Made by a program: the position numbers and the translations under genes. From Haloferax mucosum ATCC BAA-1512 (GTDB lineage: Archaea; Halobacteriota; Halobacteria; Halobacteriales; Haloferacaceae), in NCBI RefSeq assembly GCF_000337815.1, contig NZ_AOLN01000011.1:62001-126000 (forward strand): a stretch of DNA of 64,000 bases. Direction: 5' to 3'. Below the pieces are notes generated by a model. The model worked only from the letters and a program-made list of their open reading frames with translations. It did not search any database and was not told where the DNA came from. Positions 62,770 through 64,000 of the stretch are shown in pieces; position 1 is the first letter of the stretch; each line of letters begins with the position of its first letter.

Positions 62770-63177
62770 ATGTCTTCAATTTTCAACAACCGTGTGAGCC
62801 GCCGGTTTTCAGGCGATGTGAGTCCTGACGCAACCGAACGTGAAACCTTCGAGGTGTCCAAAGACGCCACTATCGAGAAGGTCACAACCCGGTTCTACCG
62901 GGGGCCACAGCTCGACCTATCCATCCGTCCGTTCGTCGAGAGCGAAGAAGGGAGGGAGAGAGATATTGTCGATGTCATCGGCCGGGACGGGGTCGTTGGG
63001 GATAACGACGTGTTTCCCTTCCACGTTTCCGAACCTGTCGAACGTGGCGATGTTGTCGGCATCGAGGTCACGAACGCCGATGGTACGAACACGTACGATT
63101 ACAACGTTGACCTCGAACTCGACCGCGCTGGTGGGGTCTCTCGACTCTTGCCGAGCATCCTCCAGAGGTGGCTCTAA
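62770..63177 (+). CDS. candidate structural beta-rich protein
   Basis: A 135-residue protein, strand-rich from about residue 25 (FEVSKDATIEKVTTRFYRG, LDLSIRPFVE). The C-terminus (VSRLLPSILQRWL) is an amphipathic helix that could contact a membrane. Its stop overlaps the next ATG (TAATG). It is shorter than known large capsid proteins of SH1-type viruses. Confidence 0.55.
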   Translation: MSSIFNNRVSRRFSGDVSPDATERETFEVSKDATIEKVTTRFYRGPQLDLSIRPFVESEEGRERDIVDVIGRDGVVGDNDVFPFHVSEPVERGDVVGIEVTNADGTNTYDYNVDLELDRAGGVSRLLPSILQRWL

Positions 63178-63524
63178 TGGGGATTAAGCAGTTCAGCCAG
63201 CCGGTCAGCGGGACTGGCGGCCAGCCTGTTGCGACGAACGCGGCCGGAACCATCGAGACGGACAACTACGCCCACGGCGGCGGGTTCGACTTCGACGGGA
63301 GCACGTACCCTTACACGCTGAATCCGGCAGAGACGATTCAGGAACTCGTTATCACCATCGCGGGAAATATCACCGCACGCATCACCACGACCGGCGGCGA
63401 CACCTTCGACCTCAAGTTGGCTGGCGGCACCGGCACGTTCGACAAGTGGGAAATCGACTCGGTAGAATTCCGTGACCCGAACGGCACGAACTCGCGTATC
63501 GCAGGAGGATGGGCCGGTGAGTAA
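63177..63524 (+). CDS. candidate structural beta-rich protein
   Basis: A 115-residue Gly/Thr-rich protein with strands (QELVITIAGNITARITTT, WEIDSVEFRDP). It starts at ATG 63177, overlapping the previous stop by 1 base. Part of the tightly packed rightward group. No family is recognised. Confidence 0.6.
   Translation: MGIKQFSQPVSGTGGQPVATNAAGTIETDNYAHGGGFDFDGSTYPYTLNPAETIQELVITIAGNITARITTTGGDTFDLKLAGGTGTFDKWEIDSVEFRDPNGTNSRIAGGWAGE
63503..63508 (+). promoter_or_regulatory. ribosome-binding site of the next structural gene
   Basis: AGGAGG lies 8 bases before the GTG at 63517, inside the upstream gene, and fixes the start of the following gene. Confidence 0.75.
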
Positions 63525-63936
63525 CTGGCTGTCAGGCGAGGCCGGAAATCAGTGGACTGCCGAAGGCTCTGTCTTGTGGTCAAACCGCAACGCCACCGAC
63601 GGTATCGACTTTCAGGGCACGTCCACGTTTAACCAAGAATGGGTAACTGTCGCCAACGGAGTCGGCTGGCAACTGCCGACCACCTTCGGAGCCGTTCGTG
63701 TGCTCGTCGCGCACATCGACGGCTCGCGCGGCATCGACGGCATCCGCATCACAGACATCAGCGGCACGCAACACACCGTGACGAAACAGGGGTCCCACAC
63801 CGGCCGTTTCGTCTCGAACACGTGGCACATCATCCCAATCACGGCCGAGTCCATCGATAAAGTTGACCTGAGAATGAACAGCGGCGACACGATACAGAAG
63901 AATCGACTCGTCGAACTGCAAGTGGGGCACATCTAA
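63517..63936 (+). CDS. candidate structural beta-rich protein
   Basis: A 139-residue protein starting with GTG, fixed by a strong AGGAGG. It overlaps the previous gene by 8 bases. Sequence is strand-rich with aromatic residues (EWVTVANGVGWQLP, WHIIPITAESIDKVDLRM). Together with the two previous proteins it forms a set of compact beta-rich proteins of similar size. Confidence 0.6.
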   Translation: MSNWLSGEAGNQWTAEGSVLWSNRNATDGIDFQGTSTFNQEWVTVANGVGWQLPTTFGAVRVLVAHIDGSRGIDGIRITDISGTQHTVTKQGSHTGRFVSNTWHIIPITAESIDKVDLRMNSGDTIQKNRLVELQVGHI

Positions 63937-63938
63937 CA

Positions 63939-64000
63939 ATGGTATACATAGCACCAGACGACAGTCCGAGCGCCGGGGAGACTATCGACCCAAGAGAGGA
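63939..64000 (+). CDS. start of a further element gene (partial)
   Basis: ATG at 63939, 2 bases after the previous stop, opens a frame (MVYIAPDDSPSAGETIDPRE) to the window end. Too short to assign; it continues the rightward structural group. Confidence 0.6.
   Translation, partial: MVYIAPDDSPSAGETIDPRE

Larger units (their letters stand above)
53084..64000. mobile_element. integrated virus-like element (right end outside window)
   Basis: From here on gene style changes: small overlapping genes, many GTG starts, two tyrosine recombinases, a packaging-type ATPase, phage-type small proteins and compact beta-rich structural candidates. Base composition swings between AT-rich (53.3-55.6 kb) and GC-rich. 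The left limit is placed at the first element-like gene; the true attachment site is not identified. Two recombinases leave open that two elements are joined here. Confidence 0.75.

Overview
The window looks like a chromosome segment of a halophilic archaeon close to Haloferax. The coding sequence is GC-rich with strongly GC-biased third positions, the proteins are acidic, and many genes have a TATA-like box about 27 bases before the start codon, as expected for leaderless transcripts. Gene content is haloarchaeal: Sec61beta, L40e, ABCE1, archaemetzincin, SepF next to UvrA, an F420-dependent NADP reductase, a PGF-CTERM surface protein and many small zinc-finger proteins. From memory, SepF and UvrA are neighbours (HVO_0392/0393) in Haloferax volcanii; this was not checked by search.

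From 0 to 53 kb the window is ordinary core chromosome. Regions: phosphonate transporter end (phnC, phnE), DNA repair and small conserved proteins (0-9 kb); stress, RNA-end and ribosome-recycling genes (9-15 kb); a PIN-ATPase-KH protein, a chemotaxis transducer and two peptidases (15-22 kb); a UvrD-type helicase, a degenerate M24 protein, an SLC13 transporter and riboflavin synthase (22-29 kb); PrsW, a FAU-1-type RNase and an IS1341-type TnpB element with its probable omega RNA (29-33.5 kb); a Tat-exported PGF-CTERM protein, a ROK kinase and conserved unknowns (34-43 kb); uvrA, sepF, a PUA protein, an RNB-domain RNase and a receiver-PAS-PAS-GAF protein (44-52.5 kb). Several intergenic regions carry short tandem repeats, and one carries a G-quadruplex candidate.

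From about 53 kb to the right edge the window is accessory and is best read as an integrated virus or virus-derived element, cut off by the window end. It starts with a PD-(D/E)XK-type nuclease and two AT-rich orphan genes. Between the orphans lie four consecutive hairpins and a small frameshifted membrane/coiled-coil gene. A leftward train of eight genes, each overlapping the next by 4 bases, ends in a tyrosine integrase. A second, minimal tyrosine recombinase follows. A leftward group then holds a packaging-type ATPase, a phage-like PGDY-motif protein, a zinc-finger protein and membrane proteins. A perfect 21-base palindrome separates it from a rightward group of a small membrane protein and four compact, beta-rich proteins that could be capsid proteins. 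This organisation suggests a tailless, membrane-containing icosahedral virus of the SH1/SNJ1/P23-77 type, or a new relative. That assignment is inference from the ATPase motifs, gene sizes and layout, not from a search.
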